NCBI GenBank assembly: GCA_004802725.1
Contig: SGPM01000192.1
Location: 1-51,871 of the forward strand
Direction of reading: 5' to 3'
DNA: 51,871 bases
Source: Antrodiella citrinella
Lineage: Eukaryota; Basidiomycota; Agaricomycetes; Polyporales; Steccherinaceae
Part shown: positions 34,077 to 45,230 of the stretch, piece by piece
Layout: each line of letters opens with the position of its first letter
Numbering within the stretch: position 1 is the first letter of the stretch
Made by a program: the position numbers and the translations under genes
The notes under the pieces: model-generated
What the model saw: only the letters and a program-made list of their open reading frames with translations
What the model was told of the DNA's origin: nothing
The model's database searches: none

Positions 34077-36667
34077 CTACTCAGTGAGCCTATCTTCTCC
34101 GAGTCGACTTCTCCGAGTCGGTCCCGGACCCATGGGCATCCCTGCAAACTTAGACCTCAAAGACTCGTATTTTCTCCGCTGCGCTGCAGATACACTCGGG
34201 TGCACCTTCTCCAACGCCTGGAGGAAATCTGGGAGCAACACGCGCACTGTATCGTTGAGAACATCGCCGCCGCCTTCTTGCTCCATCAACTGCAGCAGAC
34301 CTAACGTCCTCTTCAAGGCGGCCACTCCCGCCTCGCGGACAAGAGCGGCGAGGTCGGCTCCACTGTATCCTTCGCATCTCTCCCTGACGGCGGTCTCTAA
34401 CGCTTGTATAATCGTGGTTGCATCTTCGCCAGTAGCATCCCCGAATGGAACCTTGCGCGAAACCGTCCGAAAAATCTCCGCCCGTTCGTCCGCGGTAGGC
34501 AGATCGATGTACAGCAACTTGTCGAGGCGACCAGGGCGACACATGGCTGGGTCGATCATATCTGGACGATTGGTTGCAGCGATGACATAGACGCTCTTTC
34601 TTGCGTCGAGGCCGTCAAGCTCGGTAAGCAGTGTATTCACGACTCGAGCAGAAGACTCGGACTGAAGAGCTGGTGAGATACTGAGTCGCAACGTGAGAAT
34701 GCTCCATACGCACCATATTGTCGTCCCGCCGTGGCACTAGAGCGTCCAGCTCATCGAAGAAAATGACGCATGGAGATGATGCCCGCGCTCTGGAGAAGAC
34801 CTGCCTTACAGCTTTCTCACTCTCCCCAACATACTGGAAGTAACTCACGGTAAGACAAGAGATATACTAGAGGAATCAGTCATCGCGCACCTTATTCAGT
34901 AGCTCCGGACCCTTAACACTGATGAAGTTGGCTCGACTCTCATTCGCCACTGCTTTCGCAAGGAGTGTTTTACCACACCCAGGCGGACCCCACAACAAGA
35001 CGCCACATGCAGCTTGAATACCCACAGACTTGAATAGCTCGGGACGCTTGATTGGCTGCACAATTGCCATATGGAGCTCTTCCCGTGTAGCATGCAAGGC
35101 TCCGATATCGGCCCATGTCACGTCCGGAACAGTTGCAAACCCTTCTCTCTGCGACGAAGGTTGCACATGGGTCAGAGCATGCGTGAAATCCGTGTATGTG
35201 ATGCACAAAGGTGCTAGTTGTGCTTCCGTAAGGGGGTCTGGATGGGCACGAAGGAAGTGGACGATGGAAGACACCGGCGATGAAGCAGACATCGCGAATG
35301 TGGTGAACATTGTAGGTTTTACAGCAGAAGAGTCGGCGGCGGGAGGGTGCTGAGTCTCCTCAACTGGTGGTGGGTCCACGACCATCGAAGCGTCGAGTCC
35401 GGGGTCCATTACTACTAGGTTTTCGGGTAGGACAAGCGTACCGTCCGATATCTCCTGGAAAATGCGCTTGACGGCGATGATTCCGGCGGCCCCTGTAAGG
35501 GCCGATAAATCCGCTCCAACGTATCCAGGCGTCGCTTTGGCGAGAGCGAAGAAGTCGAAATCTCCTGTCAATCTAAGCTTGGAGCAGAGCACCCGCAATA
35601 TCCTGCAAGAAATGTCATGAAAGTAAGGCAAGGAGAGCATGAAGACTTACTGTGCACGCGCCTGATCATCCGGCACTCCCATGCTAATTTCATGATCAAA
35701 TCGCCCAGCTCGTCTGAGGGCAGCGTCCAAGGAGTCTGGTCGATTTGTTGCGCCAATCACGATCACTGGCTTGTTATCCGTCTTTTCCCAAGACATATCT
35801 GCGATATTGTCTCAGCATCGGTCTTGTCATGACATTTAACTACGCACCGTCCATGCATGTCAGAAATTGAGCAACTATCCTTCTCTCCATCTCACGCTGC
35901 GCACTCTCTCGCTTCGGAGTGATTGCGTCAATCTCGTCAATAAAGAGCAGGCACGGTGCGACGCGCTGTGTGGACGGGGTCAGTGAATAATCTGCTTGTC
36001 TGTCGTATGATGGTCCACACACCTTGGCCTCGTCAAATGTATCCCGCAACGTCTTCTCAGACTCTCCTGACATTCCAGACACAACGGAAGGTGCAGATAT
36101 ACTGATAAAAGGAACACCTAATTCCTATCGATTGTGGTCAGACTGTGGGCGGCCCGGACAGCGTGGACATGGACGTACCCCAGCGATAGCGTTCGCCAAC
36201 ATGGTCTTGCCACATCCTGGCGGCCCGTGTAGAAGGACGCCCCTGGGAGACTGCACTCCCGTATGTATGTAGATCTCAGGGTGGCAAAGTGGCATCGCTA
36301 CCAACTCTAGTAGCTTCTCGATGCACGACTCTACTCCTCCCAGGTCGGACAGGCGCGTCGTTGGCGGGGCATAATCTTTGGCAATGGTACCTCCTGATGA
36401 TCCTGACATCCGAGCGCGTTTGTTGCTGGACCCCTCTTCGGTATTTCTGGATGGGCGAACCTTGCGTTTGATGGCAGATGGTGGCTTAGCCTCTGAAGGG
36501 CCAGCAATTGGTATGACGTCGACAGACTGAATGTCGTGAGCAGTCAATGGCTCTGGTGCTTCAGACACGATTGGCGGTAAAGAAGGGGCATTTTCCTCTA
36601 AAGGCGGAGGGTCTGGCGCATTGAGATTGACTTTTGGACGACGATGCACGGTCCAGAGCCCTTGCAT
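34077..36667 (-). CDS. RIX7: Tandem AAA+ ATPase Rix7/NVL (60S ribosome biogenesis)
   Basis: This nucleolar Cdc48-like ATPase is known to extract Nsa1 from pre-60S particles. Minus-strand exons are 36179-36667, 36023-36124, 35848-35965, 35651-35798, 34891-35602, 34714-34833 and 34077-34661, giving 757 aa in frame. A basic, probably nuclear-localising segment ([10 protein letters not shown]) precedes D1, which has LGGVESC, Walker A GPPGCGKT (148-155), Walker B LLFIDEID (203-210) and [21 protein letters not shown]2 has [22 protein letters not shown] (491-498), FFDELD (548-553), [20 protein letters not shown] and [15 protein letters not shown]. Arginine fingers and both Walker pairs are intact. 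The N-terminal helical domain seen in other Rix7 proteins is not obvious; a short upstream exon before 36667 may be missing. Confidence 0.94.
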
Positions 36668-37058
36668 GGATCGGTTCAGTGCATTCGGACCCTACCTGGC
36701 GACCTGTAAGTTACTGCATCAATATATAAGACAAAAAGTACGCACAGATATTTCTGACATGTTCGGTCAATTCTGAATTTCGCCGAGTTGGATGTGAAGT
36801 GTTTGATTGCAGGAAATCGAAACGAATGAGTCGGCAAAAGTGAAAAATCTTGAGCAAGCGCCTTCAACTCCACAAAAGGAAAATGTCAACCTTAAAGCGG
36901 TAAGTGGATCGAACCGGCCCTGAACTCGACACGGTCACGTGAAAATCATAACACGATTCGTTTTGTTGGAACTTCAACTTGGAAGACCTCCATTCCGGAT
37001 TGAAGGTGAATGGTATATTAAATGTCCTCTTGCTAAAATGCTGAAGGCGCTCGAATAG
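36668..37058. promoter_or_regulatory. Divergent intergenic region, RIX7 / MYND genes
   Basis: A 391-bp interval between opposite starts. It could also contain a small unannotated first exon of RIX7 (a minus-strand ATG near 36760 reads MSEIS before a GT donor), but the phase did not join to 36667. AT-rich DNA lies near 36950-37040. Confidence 0.4.
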
Positions 37059-38881
37059 ATGACATGCTCCGCCTCTCTAGATGGCAACTTTCTATCCACG
37101 CCATCTACTCGGTTTGGAAGGCTCTCTCAAGTGCCAGTGGGGGACGATCGACCCCAGTTCTCGTCCATTGACTGGGACAGCGTAGCGCGTTGCGAACCCG
37201 ATCGTGTTCCTGAGTGGCTTCTTTATTTACGCCACCATGAGCGTCCGGAGATTATGGATGTATTCCTCGCACTCTGGCGTGCCATGCCCATACCAACTAC
37301 CGGAAAGAGGGCAGCTCAGTTTCCCGCTATTTTGATGGATCTGCTTCTTGAGGAGGATGTGTTCTCAGAAACTTGTGCATTCAAAGTATGTGCGCAATAC
37401 TCGTGCTGAAACCATGTCGAATCGCTAATTGTCTAACTCGATGTTTATTACTCAATACATAGAGCACCACGTATGGTTGGTCCGTATTGGCCGTATTCAC
37501 TAAACTCTGCGCCCTGATGGCTGACTCGGATCCCATGGCTGCTTATCTCAACACCCCAGAGAGCATCATCCCAGTACTGCGTAATCTTCAGAGTCTTTGC
37601 AATGTTCTCTGGAAAAATCGACATTTGCGGCCACCAGTTTCCATGCTTCAAATCGCTGCAAAAGATCACGACCACACAGGATTCGATTCCAGATTTGCAA
37701 CACAATCCTTCATGTGTGTTTGTGCGTTAGTGAAATTGCATATATCGTTTTTGTGAGAGCCATGTTTAACCTATTTCTGTTTACTGTTTGCTGACACGTC
37801 ATCAAGCGGCCGTGCACCATCATTTTCGACGCAGGCGCCTCATTTTCTTCTCTACTGCTGGACGTACAGTGAAGCAGAGAACCTCACGGAACTTGCTCTG
37901 CCGTTATTAGATGGTATCGTGTCCGCAGATTTGCCTGGTCTCCCGCAATTCCTTGACAGTTACTTCTCTTATTCTCCCGACCCACCCATCTGTCAGAGAA
38001 GATTTCCTGCACCCTCTACAGTTGCAACCTACCGGAGAATATCAAAATGTTGATGTTGCTGACATCTCTGCGGCTTTTTACCTGTGCTCCTGTGTTCGCG
38101 GAAGTTGTTCTACCGGGGGACATAGGGCTAGTGCCGAGCCTCATCCTTTGTGCTCGTCGCCTCTTATGCAGTGCGTCATCGCAGTCAGTCTCAGTTGCAT
38201 GTGCTTTTATGACGATACGGTGCCTACTGTGAGTCTTTATGCTACACCTCCTCTTGACATAAAGCACATGTTGTTCACAGTGCTTTGTGTCCTGACGATC
38301 TAGACGNGGCTATGATCAACTCATCCGACCTTGGGCAGGACGATTAAATATCCTTGCCATCATAAGCTGTTGCATGATAAATGCCGTCGAGGAAAACTCA
38401 ATGGAGAGCCTTGGTGAGCAGTCTTCAAAGGGCTCACAGATTTTGTTACTGAACAACGTATAGACCCTGCTATAGAGCTCCTGNAGATTNAAGCTTCGAT
38501 CNTCCACCGCATTTGCCTAGATGATAGTGCTTATGCGGAGTGCGTGTCGTATTTCGGAACTGCGACGAGAGCTTGGCATGAAACGCTCAATGGAATCCGC
38601 CGGGTCTTTCCTCAGAATATGTCGCAAGCGGAGGTGAGAAGAACAGCACTCGATTCTTGGAGAAGCTATGGGCCCCTATTTCGCTTGGAAGAAGGCGTCG
38701 ATACCGATGCNTTCAAGTTNCCATCTACACCCAGCGACGAGCCATTATATTGGAGGATCCCAAAGCGTTGCTTTTGGACGTCGTGCGCGTGTGCAAATCC
38801 CTTGAGCCGTCCTGTCCATCGCGTTCGTGTCTGCACAGGATGTTGGCGAGTGTTATACTGCGGCGTGCGGTGTCAAAGACT
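37059..38881 (+). CDS. MYND-type zinc-finger protein, 3' end lost in assembly gap
   Basis: This belongs to the large Agaricomycete class of helical-repeat proteins with a C-terminal MYND finger (protein-protein interaction); the partner is unknown. Exons traced are 37059-37385, 37463-37713, 37807-38228, 38281-38413 and 38464-38881. The N-terminal region is mostly helical (EWLLYLRHHERPEIMDVFLA, FPAILMDLLLEEDVF). The end has WRIPKRCFWTSCACANPLS and RVCTGCWRVLYCGVRCQRL, the first six zinc ligands of a MYND finger. The last His/Cys ligands and the stop fall into the N run. The reading frame shifts near 38045 and at the ambiguous base 38307, most simply sequencing error in this low-quality stretch, though decay cannot be excluded. 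Confidence 0.7.
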
Positions 38882-38898
38882 GTAAGTGCAACACCTAC

Positions 38899-39172
38899 NN
38901 TNCNNAAANTNCNNNNTCNNNGNNAATCNANNGAGNNNNNNNNNNNNNNNNNNNNNNNNNNNNNNNNNNNNNNNNNNNNNNNNNNNNNNNNNNNNNNNNN
39001 NNNNNNNNNNNNNNNNNNNNNNNNNNNNNNNNNNNNNNNNNNNNNNNNNNNNNNNNNNNNNNNNNNNNNNNNNNNNNNNNNNNNNNNNNNNNNNNNNNNN
39101 NNNNNNNNGNTTGTNGANCGAGNCGCAGNAGNCNGCAGANCNTGACCGACNAGANANNNNANNNTTGNCGNA
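38899..39172. other. Assembly gap / low-quality sequence
   Basis: Scattered ambiguous bases start near 38899, a continuous N run covers about 38936-39108, and mixed N calls continue to about 39172. It separates the end of the MYND gene from the end of DPB11. Scattered single Ns also occur at 38307, 38484-38502 and 38711-38720. Nothing inside can be read. Confidence 0.95.
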
Positions 39173-39299
39173 TGATCATCGTTGAAATCCTCAGAATGCT
39201 ACCATCTTGTACCGAAGGCAGAACTCGACGACGTACGAAATCCCTACCATAACTCGACTCAGCAAAGCACCCTTCCGACAACAGTGACAATGAACGCAC

Positions 39300-42200
39300 C
39301 TAGAACCCAGAGACACGAGATCCTCTCTTCGAAGGCGCGTTTCTCCCCTTCTTCACACTAGACGACTTCTGTGCAGGCTTCGAATTCGCCGTAGGCTGTG
39401 CCGGCGGGGGCGTTGGCTCGTCATCGTCCACTTCCCATATCTCTTTCTTCTGGCTCTCCAGCAAGCGCATCAAGCGTTCTCGCTCGTCCCTCTGATGGGG
39501 ATCCTCATACGTGACACGAATATTCTGCTCCTCTGAGTCAGATTTCCCGGCAGCAAGCATACTGATGTCCTCCTCTCCTACAATCGCGTAAGGATCGAAT
39601 TGATTCGGGGCTAATGGAGGGGGGAGCGGGCCGAGAAGAAGCTGCTGGTCTTGTTTCGACTGCGAGCAGAGGTGAGCATGGATCGGATACAGCGTGAAGG
39701 CAATACACTATACCTTGCTCCTTAGCAACGGCCTTGCACGCTTCCCTCGTCCCATTTGGAAGTCCTCGTCTGAAGGCTGTCTCTTGCCTAGCAGAGACGT
39801 GATATTGTCTTGGAGCAGCTTCGTCGCCTCCTGGTGTATCTTGTGTGGAGGGTGGCCGTACTTCGCTGCAGCTGCTCGCCGAAGGGAGGTTTGATCGGTG
39901 AAGGACTCTTAGAGGAAGGTATTCGCGTTTGCATCATGTCTTCTTTCAATTTTTGCAGCGTAGGCTGTCGATCTAGGCCCGTGTCGTGTGTTTGGTCGTC
40001 ATGCACCGGAGTAGAGCGCGGTTCAGCCGTTGGTGCGCGACTTCGTGGCGGGGAGGTAGCTGGGTCTCCTGGGGGCATGGGCGGTGACGATGGAGGGGAA
40101 TGCGAAAGCAACTCGCCAGGTGGGCCAAACATAGTATCAGCATGTTCACGGCTACGCATGCGGGATTCCGACCGACGAAGGTCTTGAGGTGGAGGGGCTT
40201 CGAAGCCCGGAGAATTACCTACTCAATCATGAGTTTTATCTTCGCATCGCCAATGAGGAAACTTACGTTCGTTCAGACCAGCCTTTGTTACGTCCGCGAT
40301 CTCTCTACTCTTGCCTTTGTAGTCTACCACATTCTGAGCCGATGCAAACTCGGACGCGTCGAGGAGACCAGGAGATGGTGTATCATGAACGGAGATGGAC
40401 GGGACATGGCCTATCCGAGCCAACTGTTCAAGCCAGGTCATATCTACAACCGCGATATTCCACTCCCTGGCTTTCTCGAATTTTGCACCGGTCATAGAAG
40501 GGCATAAAAGATGTGTTGTCCGTCTGGAAAAGGTCACTGCAAGAGTAATACCTATGGTGTGCCCATGAGCATAATTGAAACAGTCATATTCTACTTGATC
40601 TTACCAAGAGCACGAGCGAGTCGCCGTATCCAAAATCCTTCCGACTGATCCAAACCCGAGCAACTCAGGCTTATTTCTTCTGCACCTATTGGAGACGGCT
40701 TGAGAAAATGTAAGAAAAACCTCGGTACTGGAAATTTACTTACCTGCAATAGGCGTTTGAATCCCTAAAGGCACAAAAGCAATATGCTCGCTAGGTTCAC
40801 ATATACGTTCCTCGTACATGCATCGTTCCAACCAGCATTCTGTGCGGTACTTCCCACGCAAAGATTCGTCCGGTTCCTCTCTGTATAGTTTGCTGCCGCT
40901 GCATAGACACGAGGATGTGAGAATCAGCGCAGAAGAAGAAGAACTATCAGACGAACCTGACCAAACGGACAATAATGTAGTCAACCTCGGCATCCCTATC
41001 GTCTACGAGTTTTCCGCCACTGTCTTCCACAGCAGTTCTGACACTCGCACAACGAGCCTCTCCTAATGCGTGGAACGTCATGCCATTGAAGATGCCTGCC
41101 TTGGCAACGCTTTCGTCGACTTGCTGTCGACTAGGACCTGCAACCATGAAAGAAGACTCCCGGGCAATCGCTTCCCGCGCATACTCCGATGGGATATGCG
41201 AACCGGAAGCAACAGGAATATCTTCACCACCTTGAGCCAGGATGGGGCCGATCTCGCCACCAGGAACACCCCAAAACGCATCTTCGGAAGAGACGGCGGC
41301 AAGGGTGGCCACGAGTTGGAATGGTTGTTTCGCTTTCTGTGTGGAAGTGTCCTTCGTAGCAGGTGCGAAGCTCTTCGTCCGTCTGAAAGATGCAAGAAGA
41401 CTCCCACCCGCCGCCGCTGGTCTCCCATTCTCCTCCTGAGCCAATTTGGCAGTGAATGATGTTGAACCTCCGATATTGAGATCAGCAGGTGGAAATGCAG
41501 GCGGCACGGATTGACGGGCAGCTTGTGACTTTGACGGACTTCGAATGAGCTTTCCGCCCGAAACCTCAAAACCTCTCGACCCCATAATGGTCTCCCAAAT
41601 TCTAAGCTTGACATTTGGAACGCGTTTGACGGAGGCCAATTCTTCTTCTTCTTCCGACGTGTGAAATGTGGGTCTTTGCGCTCCAGGAGAAACAGGGTCA
41701 GGTTGAGGATTGGATGAGGATGGTTCAATCGGGTGATCAACAGCTGGGGAAAATAATTATCAGTCCGATCACCAGCTCACGGATGTAAGATGCTCACGAA
41801 TGGTGGTATCAGCTGCACCAACTACCATGGGTATTGGCCCTGTTTTCCTCTGCGGTCTCGGTTTAGTAATTGAATACTCTTCTTCGTCGAACCTTCCTGA
41901 AGCAAGGGTTGTATCATGAGAAGTGCAGACAGCGATGCAAAATCGAGCCGCAAACTCACCACCATAAGTAATACAGTCCCATAGCCACTCCTCCCAAACA
42001 ATATGTATATTGGCCTCTCTCCTTTCGTTGAACTTCTGCGCGTATATCATCTTGTCCGTCTTCTCTGATGTCCAGGGTTCGTTCATATTCTCCTTGTCTA
42101 CAGTGCCATCGTCTTCTCGCGAGCACACTAGGTGGGTCACTTTGACTGGACGTTCTAGGTTTTTCACGTAGGTCCCACCATTCTTACTCACGAGTTTGTT

Positions 42201-42886
42201 GATTTCCATACGCCGTTCGACGGAAGATATTCCGGAGACGGTAATAACGACATCGTTAAATATAGGGAGCCTATGTCGAGCAACGCTCTATATAAGATTT
42301 GAGTAAGCATGATACAAAGCGAGCAAGACGTGTACTCACGTCTCGTAGGTCAACGTCGTCGCCTCTCAACCAAACTTTATAGCTTTCCGTAATCCACGAA
42401 GGGTGCATAATCGGAGTACCATTCATCAACGCGCACTAGAGAAAAGGAACATTAGTATCTTGTGCCAGTGGTCTCTGTGAAGCAGCATTACCGTGTACTT
42501 CGCACTCCCCGGAACCTCCGCAATGACATGGGTGACTCTGTCTGTCAAATCGCTCAGACTTTGTGCACCGAGCTCAATAGCTTGCTTAAACAAAGATGTC
42601 TCGGTTTCGATGTCAGTCAAGGAATACGATGTGTCTAAACCAACAGACACACCTTGTCGTTGATACCGGTAGCACACAGCAAAACCCCTTTGAACGGCCT
42701 CGGACAGATATCCACCGAGTAGGCCGCACTAACGTCTCCTTCCCCCTCTGAGTCAAAACCCGAATCGTTCCTCTTCATTTGTTTCGATCCATTCCGAGAG
42801 TTGGAAGAAGACCCAGACGGTGCGGGTATAGCTGGACGTAGTTTCACGTTTGGGACCTTGTTTGATTTGTTGCGACGGTACGCCAT
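39300..42886 (-). CDS. DPB11: Four-BRCT replication/checkpoint scaffold Dpb11/Rad4 (TopBP1)
   Basis: In the known family this scaffold links CDK-phosphorylated Sld3/Sld2 at origins and activates the Mec1/ATR checkpoint. Exons (minus) are 42653-42886, 42492-42599, 42340-42435, 41960-42287, 41798-41896, 40957-41743, 40744-40898, 40605-40679, 40267-40551, 39714-40218 and 39300-39659, about 1010 aa. BRCT1 has FKGVLLCATGIN...VTHVIAE...HPSWITESYKVWL. BRCT2 has FNDVVITVSGIS...VTHLVC...EEWLWDCI. BRCT3 has FNGMTFHALG...YIIVRLVSGSK...YRTECWLERC. BRCT4 has ISLSCSGLD...THLLCPS...DMTWLEQL. The pairing of two tandem BRCT modules matches Dpb11. A Ser/Pro tail follows, ending in a basic KKGRNAPSKRGSR (nuclear signal). 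All junctions are phase-consistent except exon 39714-40218, where one base is lacking, so a frameshift lies there. Confidence 0.9.
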
Positions 42887-43885
42887 GTTGCAGATCTCGA
42901 AAAAACAGAATAAATCAAATGTGCATGAGGGTAAATTCGAGCAACGTGAGCAGGCGGAATGCGGGACTGCTTGTGGTTTACAAATTACAGTGAGACCCAG
43001 AAGAATCCAACAACGTATGACGGGCGCTAACACGTCTCATTTAGGGCCGGTAGTTTCGCGTCCTGGAATTACGCGCATTCCCCGAGCATCCCTCCACGAA
43101 TTCATGAGAACGTAGTCATACCCAGCTCTAACGATTATAGAAAGGCACCAGAAGGGACACATGCATCCTACTCAAGCTCGTATTCACAAAGCTTCAACGT
43201 CGCAATCTTTCAGGCGAGATTTTGCAAATGCACGAGTCATCCGAATAGTCCGAGATGCAGAGGGAGGGACCCGATGTGTTTCCTCTTGCTCGTCCCTCCT
43301 ACAACCAACCCGATGCTTCGAAGAAGTTCCGAAGTATCCCGACGACTTCGTGGTGATTGTCAGGCTGTGGGTTCGTATGAAGCAGACGACGAACACAATG
43401 TGGCGATATAAAAAAGTAACGAGGAGGGCATGAGACTTACGACACTCGTGTGGGCGATTGCACACTGTGACTACGACTGGCCTACGAAAGGGGAAGGCAA
43501 GAACTTGAAGATCTATGATTTATGGACGTGCTGATGCTAGAATTGCAACCATGTGGTAACCTTTTGGGTGTTGTCCTGTGTCAGCGACAGCGCCTAGGGC
43601 TGGGTCGAGCTCGGCAAGGCTCGGAAAGGCCCGGAATGACATTGGGTTGGCAGCGCGCGATGCCATTTCCGACTGTCACTCCACGACGCACAAGTGCTGC
43701 TGCTGCTCTCAAGTAAGACTCTCCTGTAGACAGTCTTTCGCTCTTGAAGATGTACGCATCAACCAGTCCACTGTCCTATACAAGTCGACCGGCGACGGCG
43801 TACGTCCAGTGATCTGACTCGGAGATGTCGATACTTACCACTCAGATGCTCATGACAGGGCACACGACAATGCTCATTCTGACAG
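42887..43885. other. Intergenic region, start of gene-poor section
   Basis: About 1 kb upstream of DPB11 and of the truncated Cys-rich gene. Frames such as 43184-43465 (minus) and 43522-43716 (plus) lack domains. A repetitive CTCGGCAAGGCTCGGAAAGG motif occurs near 43610. No gene is supported. Confidence 0.4.
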
Positions 43886-44683
43886 AGATTCAGCACGAGC
43901 ACCATCACCTGGGAACGGGAACGGGCCGCACACGATGAGCAACGCCAGATCATCAAACATGAACGAGAGCAGTGGGACCATGAACGTCGTGCACATCAAA
44001 CGTTCTGGGGGGAAGCAGCTCTCGATTCGCCTTTTTGCCTCGCATACATGACTACGCGGTACAAGGCCCGTTTGCGCAATGCGCCTTGGGGAGAGGAATG
44101 GGAACAAGTTTGTAGGTCCATTCCGATTGAAATCGATGGGCATACTATATCTGCACCGGAGCGGTGTGAGCGTCTGGTGCGTATCTCTAGTGTTCCCATC
44201 ATATCCACTTACAAACACTTAGTGATCAGGGAGACGACGTATTTGGATACTGGAGGGTAGATTTTGACACGAAATGCAAATCCCACTGGGAAGATCGTGT
44301 TTGGGACAACGTACGTGCGCGATGCCAATTGGAAACTTGAATGAAGGCTGACTATGTACCTTGCTCGTTGTAGGGATGCCAACAGCCTGGAGCTCGCGTC
44401 AGTGATTTATGTCACATCTTCAATGATTCTCATGCTGATGTTTGACCGATACCAGGCTCTAGAAGTGGTTCTCAAGGGGCAGAAATTGGGGGACGACATC
44501 CACACCATGTGCATGACCACCCCGGGAAATTTTACGAAATGGGGGCTTATAGGATATCCCAACTACCGCAAAGTGAGTCTCACTCGTAAATGCTCGTGTT
44601 TGTTTCATCGTAGCTGACAGAGACAACAGGGAGGCATAGACTATGTTGGGAGGTGGTACATCGATGACGCGAGCTGTCCCTGA
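43886..44683 (+). pseudogene. N-truncated paralogue of Cys-rich membrane/coiled-coil protein
   Basis: Five exon blocks (43886-44176, 44230-44310, 44374-44397, 44456-44572, 44630-44683), all phase 0, encode the last part of a coiled coil (REQWDHERRAHQ) and the Cys-rich domain. The domain reads CLAYMTTRYKARLRNAPWG, VCRSIPIEIDGH, VFGYWRVDFDTKC, KLGDDIHTMCMTTPG and VGRWYIDDASCP, followed by a stop. It mirrors the complete copy at 45231-46515 exon by exon, including a 24-nt exon. One of the eight domain cysteines is replaced (GYPNYRK where the other has MQCRQ). Upstream I find no transmembrane segment and no good start, only a TGA-containing frame. It is therefore either a decayed tandem duplicate or has an unrecognised first exon. 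Confidence 0.65.
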
Positions 44684-45230
44684 AAACCGCTGTGTGTCTT
44701 GGACCGTTCTATTCCTGTCTCTCGCCTCTCGTGTCTCGCGTCTCTGGTCTCTTCTCTCCCTCTCCTCCGCTTTGCCTGTCGTCCGCTCTGCCACTTCGCT
44801 ATCGCATCTTCCCGGCTTCAAGTTCTTCACGTCTGCCACTCTGTCAGGGACCATGTTGATATATGTACCTGCAACATCTTGATTGTCGAAACTGCGAGAG
44901 GTACTCTACGAGAAGAGATACTTGTCACGGTAGGTCAAAGGCTTGGTACTAGGAGTATGTACGAGTCCGAGTTTCTGAACATTTACAGTAAGTCCCAAGC
45001 AAGATTGGACTCGTATTACATAGTCACGCTATCGAAGTGTCCGCATACACTCAGGCTGCAGCAGCAGGTCGTAGCGTCATTGCCGAATGTGGGCATAAAC
45101 TGCAGTTCAGGGCCGGCGTTCGCGTTCGCGCGAGACGCCGGCTGGAGGTGGCTTCGTCTGGACCCACAGGTCACCCACGGAGTCTTGATAATGAGGTCTA
45201 GTACATACCCGAACTCCCTGCAACCGTATC
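44684..45230. other. Spacer between tandem paralogues
   Basis: CT-rich just after the stop (CTGTCTCTCGCCTCTCGTGTC). A weakly similar string (GTACCTGCAACATC here, GTACCTGTAATCG) occurs downstream of the second copy, suggesting the duplicated unit included 3' flanking DNA. No gene is seen. Confidence 0.4.

Noticed and set aside
34090..34125. Short repeat TTCTCCGAGTCG near the RIX7 3' end
   Set aside because: It lies within coding sequence (C-terminal Arg/Ser/Leu/Glu residues) and is only two units long.
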